Notes: generated by a model from the letters alone, not told the origin. A stretch of 64,000 bases of DNA from Muribaculum sp. An289 (GCF_002159555.1 NZ_NFIV01000005.1:1-64000), one strand, 5' to 3'. Shown: positions 17,666 to 26,588, counted from the first letter of the stretch. Made by a program: numbers and translations.

Positions 17666-18367
17666 ATGGGTGACAACGGTACCGGCAACAAAAGGCTCGT
17701 CATAAGCCAGCAAGAGCGCATGGCGCTTACAATCGTACACGGGGCAGGCTGCACAAAAGAAGAAAGACTGCCCGCAGACATCGAGATACGGGAAGGAGGA
17801 AGCCTGGAAATCGTAATCGTCTCCCTCTCGGGCGGTGATTCGGCGGCTGATGGAGGATTTTCACTCGCCACGGATATCCGTCTCACGGGCGAAAACGCTT
17901 CATGCAGGATATACGGGGCCGCCATCTGCAAAGGGAATGACGGTACGGAGATGAAAATCAACGTAAGGCATCTCGCCGAAAACTGCACGAGCACGCAATC
18001 TTTCCGCACAATCGCTTCCGGAAACGCGAAATGCGGCTTCCACGGAAAAATCACGGTCGCCCCGGGAGCCCAGAGGACCGAGGCGTATCAGGAGAGCCAC
18101 GGAATCCTCCTGAGCGAAAACGCAAGAATCGAAACCCTCCCCCAGCTCGAAATCTACGCTGACGATGTAAAATGTTCCCATGGGGCCACTATCGGAAAAC
18201 TCGATGAGAACCAGATTTTCTATATGCGTTCCCGTGGAATATCCGAAAAAAACGCACGGGACATTCTGCTCCGCGCCTTCGTCTCACCGATTATCGGAAT
18301 GATACATGAAGATACTGACAAAGAGCGCATTGGCCTACATGTTGATAACCTATTGATAAGTATCTGA
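17666..18367 (+). CDS. sufD: SufD-like Fe-S assembly protein, unusually short
   Basis: 233 residues against the roughly 400-450 usual for SufD. The sequence contains the SufB/D beta-helix core and its hallmark C-terminal block: YQESHGILLSENARIETLPQLEIYADDVKCSHGATIGKLDENQIFYMRSRGIS. The N-terminal helical domain present in most SufD proteins is absent, and the gene begins directly after sufC, leaving no room for it. The histidine in KCSHGAT, which helps bind the nascent cluster with SufB, is kept. The reduced form probably still pairs with SufB. Confidence 0.88.
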   Translation: MGDNGTGNKRLVISQQERMALTIVHGAGCTKEERLPADIEIREGGSLEIVIVSLSGGDSAADGGFSLATDIRLTGENASCRIYGAAICKGNDGTEMKINVRHLAENCTSTQSFRTIASGNAKCGFHGKITVAPGAQRTEAYQESHGILLSENARIETLPQLEIYADDVKCSHGATIGKLDENQIFYMRSRGISEKNARDILLRAFVSPIIGMIHEDTDKERIGLHVDNLLISI

Positions 18368-18398
18368 ATTTTCTTTTCACACTTGCGCCTATATAGTA

Positions 18399-18406
18399 TA
18401 TCTTTG
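18399..18406 (+). promoter_or_regulatory. -7 promoter box for nrdJ
   Basis: TATCTTTG matches TAnnTTTG exactly, 28 bases before the ATG at 18435. Confidence 0.55.
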
Positions 18407-18434
18407 TATTCCTTATCATGTAAACAGCACTACA

Positions 18435-20963
18435 ATGGAAAAGACAGTTGCGTATGAAGAGGCCCTTGAAAGCAGTCGGGAATATTTCAAGGGCGATGAA
18501 TTGGCGGCTTCAGTATGGATTAACAAGTATGCGCAGAAGGATTCTTTCGGCCATATCTACGAGAAAAATCCGGAAGAAATGCATCACAGGCTTGCCCGTG
18601 AATTTGCCAGGATAGAAAGAAATTATCCTAATCCGCTCTCCGAAGAGGAAATCTTCGAACTGCTCGACCGTTTCAAATACATCATACCGCAGGGAGGCCC
18701 TATGGCAGGCATCGGAAACGACCATCAGGTAGCTTCACTCTCGAACTGTTTCGTAATAGGCTCCGACCATCCGGCCGATTCTTACGGCGGCATCATGAAG
18801 ATAGACGAAGAACAGGTGCAGCTGATGAAACGCCGCGGAGGTGTCGGACACGACCTTTCACACATAAGGCCTACAGGTTCTCCTGTGATGAACAGCGCCC
18901 TTACCTCGACCGGCATAGTGCCGTTCATGGAAAGGTACTCCAACTCCACCCGTGAAGTGGCGCAGGACGGCAGACGCGGGGCCCTCATGCTCACCCTGTC
19001 CATCAAACACCCTGATGCCGAAAGATTCATCGACGCAAAGATGCAGCCCGGGAAGATAACCGGCGCCAATGTTTCCATCAAAGTCGACGACGAATTCATG
19101 AGAGCGGCCCTCGACCACAAGGAATACCACCAGCGTTTCCCTATCGACCCTTCAGTTCCGGAAAAATACGGACAGGACATCGAAGCCGCAGCGCTTTGGG
19201 AGAAAATCATCCACAACGCCTGGAAATCGGCCGAACCCGGTGTGCTTTTCTGGGACACCGTGCTCCGCGAATCTGTTGCCGACTGTTATGCCGACCTCGG
19301 TTACAGGACGGTCAGCACCAACCCTTGCGGAGAGATTCCTCTCTGTCCTTACGACAGCTGCCGTCTCATAGCAATCAACCTGTATTCATACGTAACCGAC
19401 CCGTTCACGGACAAAGCGCGCTTCGATTTCGACCTTTTCAAGGCGCACGTAAGAAAGGCCATGCGCATGATGGACGATCTCCTCGATTTGGAAATTGAGA
19501 AAATCGACCTGATTATCAAGAAGATTACCGATGATCCGGAAGAGATGGACATCAAGCGCACCGAGCTTGAACTCTGGGAAAAAATCCGCAGGAAATCCCT
19601 TGGAGGCCGCCGTACAGGACTCGGCATTACGGCCGAAGGCGACATGCTTGCAGCCCTCGGGATGAGATACGGCAGCGATGAAGCCATAGACTTTGCCGTA
19701 AATGTACAGAAAACCCTTGCTGTCGAAGCCTACAGATGCTCCGTCGAAATGGCCAGAGAAAGGGGTGCCTTCCCTATATACGACCACCGCAGGGAAATGA
19801 ACAACCCTATGATTCTCCGAATCAAGGAAGCGGACGGAAAACTTTACGAAGACATGGTAAAATACGGCAGGCGCAACGTCTCGATGCTTACAATCGCACC
19901 TACCGGCACTACCAGCCTGATGAGCCAGACCACTTCCGGTATAGAACCGGTGTTCCTCCCGTTCTATACACGCCGCAAGAAAGTGAATCCTAATGACAAG
20001 AATGTCAGGATATCCTACAAGGACGAACAGGGAGACTGCTTCGAAGAATACTATGTCTTCCACCACAAATTCCTCACCTGGTGCGAAATTGCAGGATACA
20101 ACATCGAACAGGTGAAGCAGATGACCCCGGACGAGCTTGCTGAACTCGTACAGGAATCGCCTTACAACAAGGCCACGAGTGCGGACATAGACTGGGTAGC
20201 GAAAGTAAGGATGCAGGGAGAAATCCAGAAATGGGTGGACCATTCGATAAGCGTTACGGTAAACCTCCCGTCCGACATAACCGAAGAGATGGTGGCCAAA
20301 GTATACCGCACCGCATGGGAATCCGGATGCAAAGGCATCACCGTATACCGTGAAGGCTCACGCTCCGGCGTGCTTGTCTCCAACAAGGAGAAGGAGAAAG
20401 ACACCTACCGCCATCCGCGCAAGAGGCCAATATCCCTCGAAGCCGATGTCATAAGGTTCCGCAACGGCAAGGAAAACTGGATTGCCCTCGTGGGACTTAT
20501 GGAAGGCCGTCCATACGAAATCTTCACCGGTCTCGTGGACGATGACAGCCGCCATATCCCGGCAGCCATAGACCATGGCTGGATAGTCAAGAAGAAAAAT
20601 CCTAACGGAGGAAAATCCCGTTATGACTTCCACTACATGGACAAATACGGATATGAGAACGTCGTGGGAGGCATCTCGCACATGTTCAACAAAGAGTTCT
20701 GGAACTATGCGAAACTTATTTCCGGTGTCATTCGCAACGGAATGCCTATCGTTGACATCCTCAACCTCGTACAGGGCCTCGAACTCGATTCCGATTCAAT
20801 CAACACATGGAAGAACGGTGTGGAACGCGCCTTGAAGAGATACATCCCTAACGGTACCAAGGACGAAACCGGAAAGAAATGCGGTCAATGCGGTTCCAAC
20901 AACCTCGTCTACCAGGAAGGCTGCCTTGTCTGCATGGACTGCGGCTACTCCAAGTGCGGATAA
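18435..20963 (+). CDS. nrdJ: Adenosylcobalamin-dependent ribonucleotide reductase (class II)
   Basis: 842 residues. It makes deoxyribonucleotides using a cobalamin-generated thiyl radical and needs no oxygen. Visible motifs: SNCFVIG (first redox cysteine), NPCGEIPLCPYDSCR (radical cysteine and glutamate), APTGTTSLMSQTTSGIEP and a C-terminal zinc-ribbon-like segment with two CxxC pairs, CGQCG and CMDCGYSKCG, which also offers the terminal thiols for re-reduction. No N-terminal ATP cone is seen. The 67-base upstream gap is too short for a cobalamin riboswitch. ispE follows 93 bases later; that gap holds two copies of AGCGGAAATGCT. Confidence 0.95.
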   Translation: MEKTVAYEEALESSREYFKGDELAASVWINKYAQKDSFGHIYEKNPEEMHHRLAREFARIERNYPNPLSEEEIFELLDRFKYIIPQGGPMAGIGNDHQVASLSNCFVIGSDHPADSYGGIMKIDEEQVQLMKRRGGVGHDLSHIRPTGSPVMNSALTSTGIVPFMERYSNSTREVAQDGRRGALMLTLSIKHPDAERFIDAKMQPGKITGANVSIKVDDEFMRAALDHKEYHQRFPIDPSVPEKYGQDIEAAALWEKIIHNAWKSAEPGVLFWDTVLRESVADCYADLGYRTVSTNPCGEIPLCPYDSCRLIAINLYSYVTDPFTDKARFDFDLFKAHVRKAMRMMDDLLDLEIEKIDLIIKKITDDPEEMDIKRTELELWEKIRRKSLGGRRTGLGITAEGDMLAALGMRYGSDEAIDFAVNVQKTLAVEAYRCSVEMARERGAFPIYDHRREMNNPMILRIKEADGKLYEDMVKYGRRNVSMLTIAPTGTTSLMSQTTSGIEPVFLPFYTRRKKVNPNDKNVRISYKDEQGDCFEEYYVFHHKFLTWCEIAGYNIEQVKQMTPDELAELVQESPYNKATSADIDWVAKVRMQGEIQKWVDHSISVTVNLPSDITEEMVAKVYRTAWESGCKGITVYREGSRSGVLVSNKEKEKDTYRHPRKRPISLEADVIRFRNGKENWIALVGLMEGRPYEIFTGLVDDDSRHIPAAIDHGWIVKKKNPNGGKSRYDFHYMDKYGYENVVGGISHMFNKEFWNYAKLISGVIRNGMPIVDILNLVQGLELDSDSINTWKNGVERALKRYIPNGTKDETGKKCGQCGSNNLVYQEGCLVCMDCGYSKCG

Positions 20964-21056
20964 CCGCCGGAGCGGAAATGCTCGCACAAGTGAAACACTG
21001 CTCCGAGCGAGAATATTGCCACAAGCTGTAATGCTTTTACAAGCGGAAATGCTGAC

Positions 21057-21905
21057 ATGAAAAGTTTTCCTAATCCGAAAATCAACATAGGTCTCAATAT
21101 CCTGAAACGCCGCGATGACGGTTTTCATGATATCGAGACCGTTTTCATACCGCTTACTAAAGATTTCGGCTATGACGGCGACCTGTACGATACCCTCGAA
21201 ATCACCCCGCGCACGGACGGCCGGACAACACTGAAAATATCCTGGGCCGACAGCCTGCCCGGCACGGAAGGAACACCGGGCATGGACAAGCCGACCAATA
21301 ATGATGATTTTTCCGAAAACGGATGGCCGAAAGACAAGGATTTGTGCATCAAGGCCTACAATGAACTGGCCGCACACTATCCGCTTACCGGGGCCGACAT
21401 TTCCCTTACCAAAAGAATTCCTACCGGGGCCGGACTCGGAGGAGGTTCGGCAGATGCTGCCTTCACCCTGAAAATGCTGAACGAATTGTTTTCGCTCGGG
21501 CTTGACGATGAAAGGCTCGCAATCCATGCCTCCCACCTCGGAAGCGATGTGCCGTTCTTCATCTACAACAGACCGATGTTCGCTTCAGGCCGTGGCGAAA
21601 TCCTGACACCCATCTCCTGCCCCATCCTTTCGGGCCGCAAAATCGGGGTTGTGACACCGGGGATAGCCGTCTCTACCGCCGAGGCTTACTCGGGAGTAAA
21701 ACCAGCAATGCCCGAAACCGGGCTTCGTGAACTCATATCCTCCCTGCCCTTGGAGCAATGGAAAGGCCGTATCGTCAACGATTTCGAAAAAAGCATATTC
21801 AGAAAACACCCCGCCTTGGGAGCAATCAAAGCCTCCCTATACGAAGTCGGCGCGGTATACGCATCCATGTCAGGCTCCGGCTCAGCCCTCTACGGAATAT
21901 TCTAA
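21057..21905 (+). CDS. ispE: 4-diphosphocytidyl-2-C-methyl-D-erythritol kinase
   Basis: 282 residues of the GHMP kinase family. It phosphorylates CDP-methylerythritol in the MEP route to isoprenoids. The N-terminal PNPKINIGLNIL segment, the GHMP glycine-rich motif PTGAGLGGGSADAAF, and a C-terminal MSGSGSALYGIF match IspE. Between them, residues 60-95 contain a hydrophilic loop (GTEGTPGMDKPTNNDD) longer than usual. It may share the nrdJ transcript, although the 93-base gap leaves this open. Confidence 0.95.
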   Translation: MKSFPNPKINIGLNILKRRDDGFHDIETVFIPLTKDFGYDGDLYDTLEITPRTDGRTTLKISWADSLPGTEGTPGMDKPTNNDDFSENGWPKDKDLCIKAYNELAAHYPLTGADISLTKRIPTGAGLGGGSADAAFTLKMLNELFSLGLDDERLAIHASHLGSDVPFFIYNRPMFASGRGEILTPISCPILSGRKIGVVTPGIAVSTAEAYSGVKPAMPETGLRELISSLPLEQWKGRIVNDFEKSIFRKHPALGAIKASLYEVGAVYASMSGSGSALYGIF

Positions 21906-21962
21906 CACCGGGTAGGCGGCAGGCGGCAGGTGGACGGGACACATTTTTCCCCTCCTCATTCC

Positions 21963-22500
21963 ATTTTCCACCCCATGTCCATCCACTATTTTTATAACAC
22001 ATTAATAATCAATGTTTTACCAAAATTCATCCTGCGCTTGGGTACCTTGTGAAGTACCCAAATCCATCCCTGTTTTTGTAAACCATTGACTGTCAGCGGA
22101 TCCAGAAAAGAAGGCTGGCTGTGGGGTGGAAAATGACACGATAAATTCCTATTTTACCCCCTCATTCCGCTTCCATTCCTTTTCCGGACCAACGGATAAT
22201 TCCGGTCGGAATCTTCCGTGTCCTTATTTCTCTTCCATGACCCGAACAAAATCAACTGCCATCCTTTCGGGAGAACAGCTTCTTAATATGTAAGGCCGTA
22301 CAGCGAAGTATGAACGGACGGGACACTTTTTCTACCCCATAGCCAGCTGGTAGTTTTACAATATATTGACAATCAACATTTTACCAAAACTACCCCTGCG
22401 CTTGGGTACTTCAGAAAGTACCCAAAGCCAGCCCACGTTTTTACAACACACTGATTATCAACACTATCAACCTCAACAAGATGGCTATGTGGTGGAAAAT
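21963..22500 (+). repeat. Tandem mosaic repeat: core copies 2 and 3 with intervening A and B blocks
   Basis: Core copy 2 (21963-22134) and core copy 3 (22327-22500) start 364 bases apart, which defines the tandem unit. Each core has CCACCCC/GGGGTGGAAAA-type ends, an internal region like AACACATTAATAATCAA and a central hairpin TTGGGTAC...GTACCCAA (22038-22061 and 22402-22425). The block between them (22135-22326) is found inverted and permuted around the core at 5164-5338. No ORF with coding character is present. With the REP copies and tRNA this fills the long gap 21906-23105. Confidence 0.75.
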
Positions 22501-22643
22501 TTGCCGATAAAATACGGTTTTCCTTCCTTCATCATGGCCTTTGTCTTTTTTCTCCCGGGATGTTGCTTTATCTGTCACGAAATGGAACCGTGAAGTGTAG
22601 CCAACTTTATGGATGCGTTGACTATCGGCATTTAATAACCTCA

Positions 22644-22687
22644 GGGGAAAGTGCACCTGATTCGCGGGAAAGTGGTTCACTTTCCCC
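22644..22687. repeat. REP-like hairpin, copy B
   Basis: GGGGAAAGTG (22644-22653) pairs with CACTTTCCCC (22678-22687), with an internal GATTCGCGGG segment matching copy A (GATTCGTGG). The downstream AAAAGGCGAAATG also occurs upstream of copy A near 877-888. Confidence 0.75.
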
Positions 22688-22728
22688 GGGAAAAAAGGCG
22701 AAATGGCGGTAGAATCAACATTTCCAGC

Positions 22729-22773
22729 GGGAAAGTGCACCAAAAAAGCGGGAAAATGGTTCACTTCCCCCCC
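22729..22773. repeat. REP-like hairpin, degenerate copy C
   Basis: GGGAAAGTGCAC and GGTTCACTTCCCCCC repeat the arms of copy B 41 bases further on, with one lost T in the right arm. The B-C pair resembles the paired REPs typical of RAYT systems, although here both face the same way. Confidence 0.6.
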
Positions 22774-22868
22774 AAAAGACAGATGAAGAATACCGGACCG
22801 GCGGATAATGCCAATCATACCAAAACGAGAGACGGCCAGAATTGCTTCCAGCCGTCTTCTTCAATCTG

Positions 22869-22943
22869 TCGGGGTACTGTGACTCGAACACAGGACCCTC
22901 TGGTCCCAAACCAGATGCGCTAGCCAACTGCGCCACACCCCGA
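22869..22943 (-). tRNA. tRNA-Pro (anticodon UGG)
   Basis: 75 nt on the minus strand. The 7-bp acceptor TCGGGGT/ACCCCGA, D-stem GCGC/GCGC, anticodon stem TCTGG/CCAGA with loop TTTGGGA (anticodon TGG) and T-arm CTGTG-TTCGAGT-CACAG all fold. The CCA end is not encoded. It sits at the end of the repeat-rich gap, next to the REP-like hairpins. Confidence 0.95.
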
Positions 22944-23054
22944 AAGAACGTTTCTTCCGAAACGGACAGCAAAGGTAGGCTGTTTTTTTTACTTATCCAA
23001 ATTTTGAAATAAAATTCTCAAAATTTCTCATCTGGCATAGTCGAAAAATTGCAT

Positions 23055-23062
23055 TAACTTTG
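23055..23062 (+). promoter_or_regulatory. -7 promoter box for the lolD-like gene
   Basis: TAACTTTG matches TAnnTTTG, 43 bases before the ATG at 23106. Confidence 0.5.
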
Positions 23063-23105
23063 TCAAAATAATTTTTAGGGACTCATTCAATAGAGATTCT
23101 TCATT

Positions 23106-23873
23106 ATGACGGCACAAGCAGATAGCACGACATTGGCAGAAAGCATGGCACAGACAAATGGCACGGAACGGTCAGAAGGCATGATACGGAAAGCAAGCAT
23201 GATACGGGCAGAAGGGGTAGAAAAATCATTCGGACAGCTGAAGGTACTGAAAGGAGTGGACATTTCCGTGAGAAAAAGCGAAGTCGTGGCAATTGTCGGG
23301 GCAAGCGGGGCCGGTAAATCGACCTTCCTACAGATTTTAGGGACACTGATGACCCCGGACAAGGGGACGGTGGAAATAAACGGGAAAGAATTATCCGGAC
23401 TTACATCCGCAAAACTGGCCGATTTCCGTAACCGGGAAATAGGCTTCGTTTTCCAGGCACACCATCTGCTGCCGGAATTCACTGCCAAGGAAAATGTAAT
23501 GATGCCCGCCCTCATCGCCGGAGAAAGTTTTGCCTCCGCATCCAAACGCGCGCTGGAACTGCTTGAAGAAGTAGGACTTTCCGGAAGGGCCTCCCACAAA
23601 CCTTCCGAACTGTCAGGCGGAGAACAGCAGAGGGTGGCGGTAGCCCGCGCCATAATGAACAACCCTTCGGTACTGTTTGCGGACGAGCCGTCTGGAAACC
23701 TCGACAGCAAGACGAAAGAAGAGATACACGGGCTGTTCTTCAAGCTGCGCGAACACTTCGGGCAGACAATTCTGATAGTCACCCACGATACCGGACTCGC
23801 CGCCATGTGCGACAGGGCCCTGGAAATGAAGGACGGTAATTTCATAACGATTGATTCGTCCCTCGCTTTCTGA
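23106..23873 (+). CDS. lolD: ABC transporter ATPase, LolD-like (lipoprotein release)
   Basis: 255 residues. Walker A is GASGAGKST (65-73), the signature [15 protein letters not shown] and Walker [14 protein letters not shown], the latter typical of LolD/MacB-type ATPases that power extraction of lipoproteins from the inner membrane. The first 31 residues (to [12 protein letters not shown]) are an atypical, low-complexity extension built from degenerate DNA repeats such as AAGCATGATACGG, found twice. Translation may really start at Met26 or Met32. The stop overlaps the next start (TGATG). The permease is not in the window, so another substrate is possible. Confidence 0.85.
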   Translation: MTAQADSTTLAESMAQTNGTERSEGMIRKASMIRAEGVEKSFGQLKVLKGVDISVRKSEVVAIVGASGAGKSTFLQILGTLMTPDKGTVEINGKELSGLTSAKLADFRNREIGFVFQAHHLLPEFTAKENVMMPALIAGESFASASKRALELLEEVGLSGRASHKPSELSGGEQQRVAVARAIMNNPSVLFADEPSGNLDSKTKEEIHGLFFKLREHFGQTILIVTHDTGLAAMCDRALEMKDGNFITIDSSLAF

Positions 23874-24652
23874 TGCATTTGTTCCGGTTTAAAGAATTCT
23901 CGATACGCAACGAGGCAGCCCCGATGAAAATCAATACGGACTCCGTGCTGCTCGGTGTCTGTTGCAGCATCTTCCCTGAAGACAGGACAATCCTCGACAT
24001 CGGCACGGGCACAGGGGCGGTAGCCCTGATAGCCGCACAAAGGCTAAACAAGGCCCAGGGCGGCAGGCCGGGCCGGAACGGCCTGCTTCCCGGAACCGGA
24101 ATAACGGGAATCGACATCGACAACGCCGCCGCGCAGGAAGCCTCATACAACTTCGGCCTGTCGCCCTGGGCCGCCAACATGACAGCCGTACACACCTCGC
24201 TTGCGGATTTCCAAAGCGGCAATCCACAGGTTCGACAACCCGAAAACGCCGCCGGAGGGCCGTACGACCTTATCGTTTCCAACCCTCCGTACTACGACAA
24301 CCTTATCAAGTCACATGATGAACGGAAAAGGTACGCCCGCCATACAGACCGGCTGTCATACAGGGACATTCTCGAGTATGCCTGCGCCAATCTTTCGGAA
24401 AAAGGACGGGTGACGATGATACTTCCGGCAGCAGACAAAATAGCCGTGCTTGCAGAAGGCTCGGACAAAGGGCTGTACCTGAACCGCATAACCTACATAC
24501 ACCCGACAGAAGACCGCCCGGAAAGCCGCATCATAACCGAATTTTCGCGGAAAAGGCGGCCCTTGGAATCTGAAAGACTGACCGTTTACAGAGACGGAAA
24601 ATACAGCATCGAATACATAAAAAAGACCTCAGAACTGTATTGCAAGTTCTGA
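23873..24652 (+). CDS. trmN6: tRNA1(Val) (adenine37-N6)-methyltransferase
   Basis: 259 residues of the YfiC/TrmN6 class of SAM-dependent methyltransferases. Markers are FRFKEFSIRNEAAPMKINTDSVLLG at the start (read in parts), the SAM site LDIGTGTGAVALIAA, and the N6-adenine motif SNPPYYDN. It modifies A37 next to the anticodon of one valine tRNA. It overlaps the LolD-like gene by one to four bases, so both are co-translated. The internal stretch NKAQGGRPGRNGLLPGTG is a longer loop than usual. Confidence 0.9.
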   Translation: MHLFRFKEFSIRNEAAPMKINTDSVLLGVCCSIFPEDRTILDIGTGTGAVALIAAQRLNKAQGGRPGRNGLLPGTGITGIDIDNAAAQEASYNFGLSPWAANMTAVHTSLADFQSGNPQVRQPENAAGGPYDLIVSNPPYYDNLIKSHDERKRYARHTDRLSYRDILEYACANLSEKGRVTMILPAADKIAVLAEGSDKGLYLNRITYIHPTEDRPESRIITEFSRKRRPLESERLTVYRDGKYSIEYIKKTSELYCKF

Positions 24653-24654
24653 GG
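24619..24654 (-). terminator. Intrinsic terminator for the Spy-like/anti-sigma operon
   Basis: CCTCAGAACT (24627-24636) pairs exactly with AGTTCTGAGG (24645-24654). On the minus strand the stem is followed by TCTTTTTT. It lies inside the 3' end of trmN6, so the converging genes share it. Confidence 0.7.
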
Positions 24655-24741
24655 CCAAAAACTAACCACTAAAAAACCACTAACTATACTACAAAACGCC
24701 CATCATATTGCATGAATCATGCCGTAATGGGCTTTGGAGCT

Positions 24742-25224
24742 TTATTTTTTTCCTTTAAGATTTCTGAACTGCTTCATCATGAAGTGCTCCTCCGCGATGA
24801 ACAGCCTGGCCGTCTTCTCTTCGGAAAGCACCTTGCTTACCTCATCCCGTGTCTTTTCCCTCATGCCGTCACAATTTTCCGCAGCCTCTATATACCTGTC
24901 CAGAAGACGTGCTATCTCCTTTTCCGGCTGCCCTTCCCTTATCGCATCCTCGAGAAGCCTCATGCAATCACGCGATTCACGATGATATTTTTCCCGCTCG
25001 TCCTGCAACATATTGTAAACAGGCCAGAAGAGCTGTGCCTCCTCGGGAGTGAGATCGAGTTCGGAAGTAAAATAAGCTATTTTTTCAGCCATTATCTTCT
25101 CTTTCCAGCCCCTGTCATGACCGCATCCCGGCCCGGCAGGCCCAGAAGCGGCAAAGGATGAAACCGGCAAAAAGGAAAATGCGAAACAGCAGAAAATGAA
25201 AATAAACCAAAAATTTTTCTTCAT
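24742..25224 (-). CDS. Periplasmic Spy/CpxP-like helical protein
   Basis: 160 residues with a clear signal peptide (FWFIFIFCCFAFSFLPVSSFAA). The mature part is helical and charged and contains LDLTPEEAQLFWPVYN, the LTPEE-type motif seen in Spy/CpxP-like and zinc-sensor proteins of Bacteroidota. A periplasmic stress or metal-sensing role is inferred. It ends an ECF sigma / membrane protein / Spy-like gene set and starts 14 bases after the putative anti-sigma gene. Confidence 0.65.
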   Translation of the reverse strand: MKKNFWFIFIFCCFAFSFLPVSSFAASGPAGPGCGHDRGWKEKIMAEKIAYFTSELDLTPEEAQLFWPVYNMLQDEREKYHRESRDCMRLLEDAIREGQPEKEIARLLDRYIEAAENCDGMREKTRDEVSKVLSEEKTARLFIAEEHFMMKQFRNLKGKK

Positions 25225-25238
25225 ATCGTAAAAAATTA

Positions 25239-25658
25239 TTATTCGTCCTCGTCATAAGTGGCCGCGAGATACAGCATGACCCGGTCTTCGCACATAAGGT
25301 ACTCGACGACCTCGTCTTCAGTCAATGCATTATCGGATGTCGCGGACGAATCCTCATCGGAAACGTTGTAGACCACAGCCTTCATCATATCGTACTCGTC
25401 TAAGGACATGAAATCCGCCCCGTCTTCCCTGCCGGTAAGTTTCATTATCCCGAAACCTATGGCAAAGACAAGGGCAAAAGACAGGGCCATGCCCAAAGCC
25501 GGCTTGAAATATCTCTCCCATACACCGGAACCCTCCGTCCCGAGGCCTCCGATACGTCCCATTATCCTTGTGTCCAACGAGCCGAAATAGCCATCTGGAA
25601 CAGTGTACGGATTGATTTTCAAACTCTTGTCTTCTATGTCCTTTATCTTGTCTTCCAC
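25239..25658 (-). CDS. Single-pass membrane protein, putative anti-sigma factor
   Basis: 139 residues from a GTG at 25658 (VEDKIKDIEDKSLKINPYTVPDGYFGSL). An in-frame GTG at 25682 would add eight residues. The NPYTVPDGYF segment is characteristic of short Bacteroidota membrane proteins encoded beside ECF sigma factors. One membrane helix (PALGMALSFALVFAIGFGI, about 55-75 from this start) is followed by an acidic C-terminal tail. No zinc anti-sigma motif is visible. Its position downstream of an ECF sigma gene suggests control of that sigma factor, but a gap of about 390 bases separates them. Confidence 0.6.
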   Translation of the reverse strand: MEDKIKDIEDKSLKINPYTVPDGYFGSLDTRIMGRIGGLGTEGSGVWERYFKPALGMALSFALVFAIGFGIMKLTGREDGADFMSLDEYDMMKAVVYNVSDEDSSATSDNALTEDEVVEYLMCEDRVMLYLAATYDEDE

Positions 25659-25710
25659 GATATTATGATTAAAAACAAACACTTATTAGACAGGCTCCGA
25701 GGGCAAAGGT

Positions 25711-25878
25711 TTAGATGAAGCGGGAAATTTTCATTCCTGTCCCGTAATTTTCGTAAGGTCCGGTCTCATCGCTTACGACGATTTTCCCGCTCCACTCGCC
25801 CTCAAAGCTGTGTGGGGTTTCCGCATCGTCATAACACAGGAAAGAAACGGTATAAGTCCCTATGTATCTCGCAATTCA
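25711..25878 (-). pseudogene. Coding-like remnant between sigma and putative anti-sigma genes
   Basis: On the minus strand an open frame without a convincing start encodes about 55 residues (IGTYTVSFLCYDDAE, then FEGEWSGKIVVSDETGPYENY) ending at a TAA at 25711. A TGA precedes it at its 5' edge. The composition looks like the end of a real protein, so it may be the tail of a lost gene. Family not recognised. Confidence 0.3.
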
Positions 25879-25906
25879 GAAAAACAAACATCAGAAAAAC
25901 AAACAT
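25877..25906. repeat. Two exact 15-bp tandem repeats (CAGAAAAACAAACAT)
   Basis: Direct copies at 25877-25891 and 25892-25906, located in the gap 25659-26051. On the plus strand the following sequence (25907-26000) reads ELSIEEKTELAKSVYKKY, which resembles the C-terminal tail of some Y1 transposases; this is only a weak resemblance. Nothing else is recognised in the gap. Confidence 0.5.
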
Positions 25907-26051
25907 TTCCGAATTGTCAATAGAAGAAAAAACCGAGCTTGCCAAGTCGGTTTACAAAAAATACAGGGCAGATTCAAAGCAGATTTCCCGCCTGACAGGA
26001 CAGACCGGTTCTGCCGATACTTCGAACAGCCAATCCGATGCACTGAACAGA

Positions 26052-26588
26052 TTAGCCGATGCTTTCCTTCATGTCGGACACTATTTTCTTGTAGGCATGG
26101 TGGTACGAAGCTTTCAAGGCGCCTACAGATGTGCCGAGGATTTCCGACATATCCTCATATTTCATTTCTTCGAAATACCGCATGTTGAATACGAGACGTT
26201 GTTTCGGAGGCAGCGAGGCTATGGATTTATACAGTTTTTTCAGTATTTCATCCCCGTTGAACCACGGGTCCGTCTCGACCGAGTAGGGCGGAGAGACTTC
26301 ACCGAATGAAAGGAACGAACGAAGCCTCTTACGGTTGAGGAAAGTTACGGTCTCATTCGTAGCTATGCGGTATATCCAGGTAAAAAGACGGGATTCCCCG
26401 CGGAATGAAGGGAGTCCCGTCCATATTTTCATGAAAACGTTCTGAAGTATATCATCGGTGTCTTCGTGGGAGCCGGCCATCCGTCTGATGTGCCAGTACA
26501 GTTTTTCCTTGTAGGTGTCCACTATCGCCCCGAACGCCTCTTCAGTGCGCCCGTTTTCAAACATTTCTATGATTCTCCCGTCTTCCAA
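26052..26588 (-). CDS. ECF-type RNA polymerase sigma factor
   Basis: 178 residues. Region 2 includes YKEKLYWHIRRMAGSHEDTDDILQNVFMKIW and WIYRIATNETVTFL; region 4 includes ASLPPKQRLVFNMRYFEEMKYEDMSEILGTSVGALKASYHHAYKK, a typical sigma-70 HTH. The start is a TTG at 26588 (EDGRIIEMFENG), which matches the usual N-terminus of Bacteroides homologues; an ATG eight codons later is the alternative. It lies 32 bases after the transketolase C-subunit gene and could be co-transcribed with it. Confidence 0.88.
   Translation of the reverse strand: MEDGRIIEMFENGRTEEAFGAIVDTYKEKLYWHIRRMAGSHEDTDDILQNVFMKIWTGLPSFRGESRLFTWIYRIATNETVTFLNRKRLRSFLSFGEVSPPYSVETDPWFNGDEILKKLYKSIASLPPKQRLVFNMRYFEEMKYEDMSEILGTSVGALKASYHHAYKKIVSDMKESIG

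Noticed and set aside
18367-18434. Cobalamin riboswitch ahead of nrdJ
   Set aside because: The whole gap is 67 bases and carries a promoter; a cobalamin aptamer needs far more sequence.
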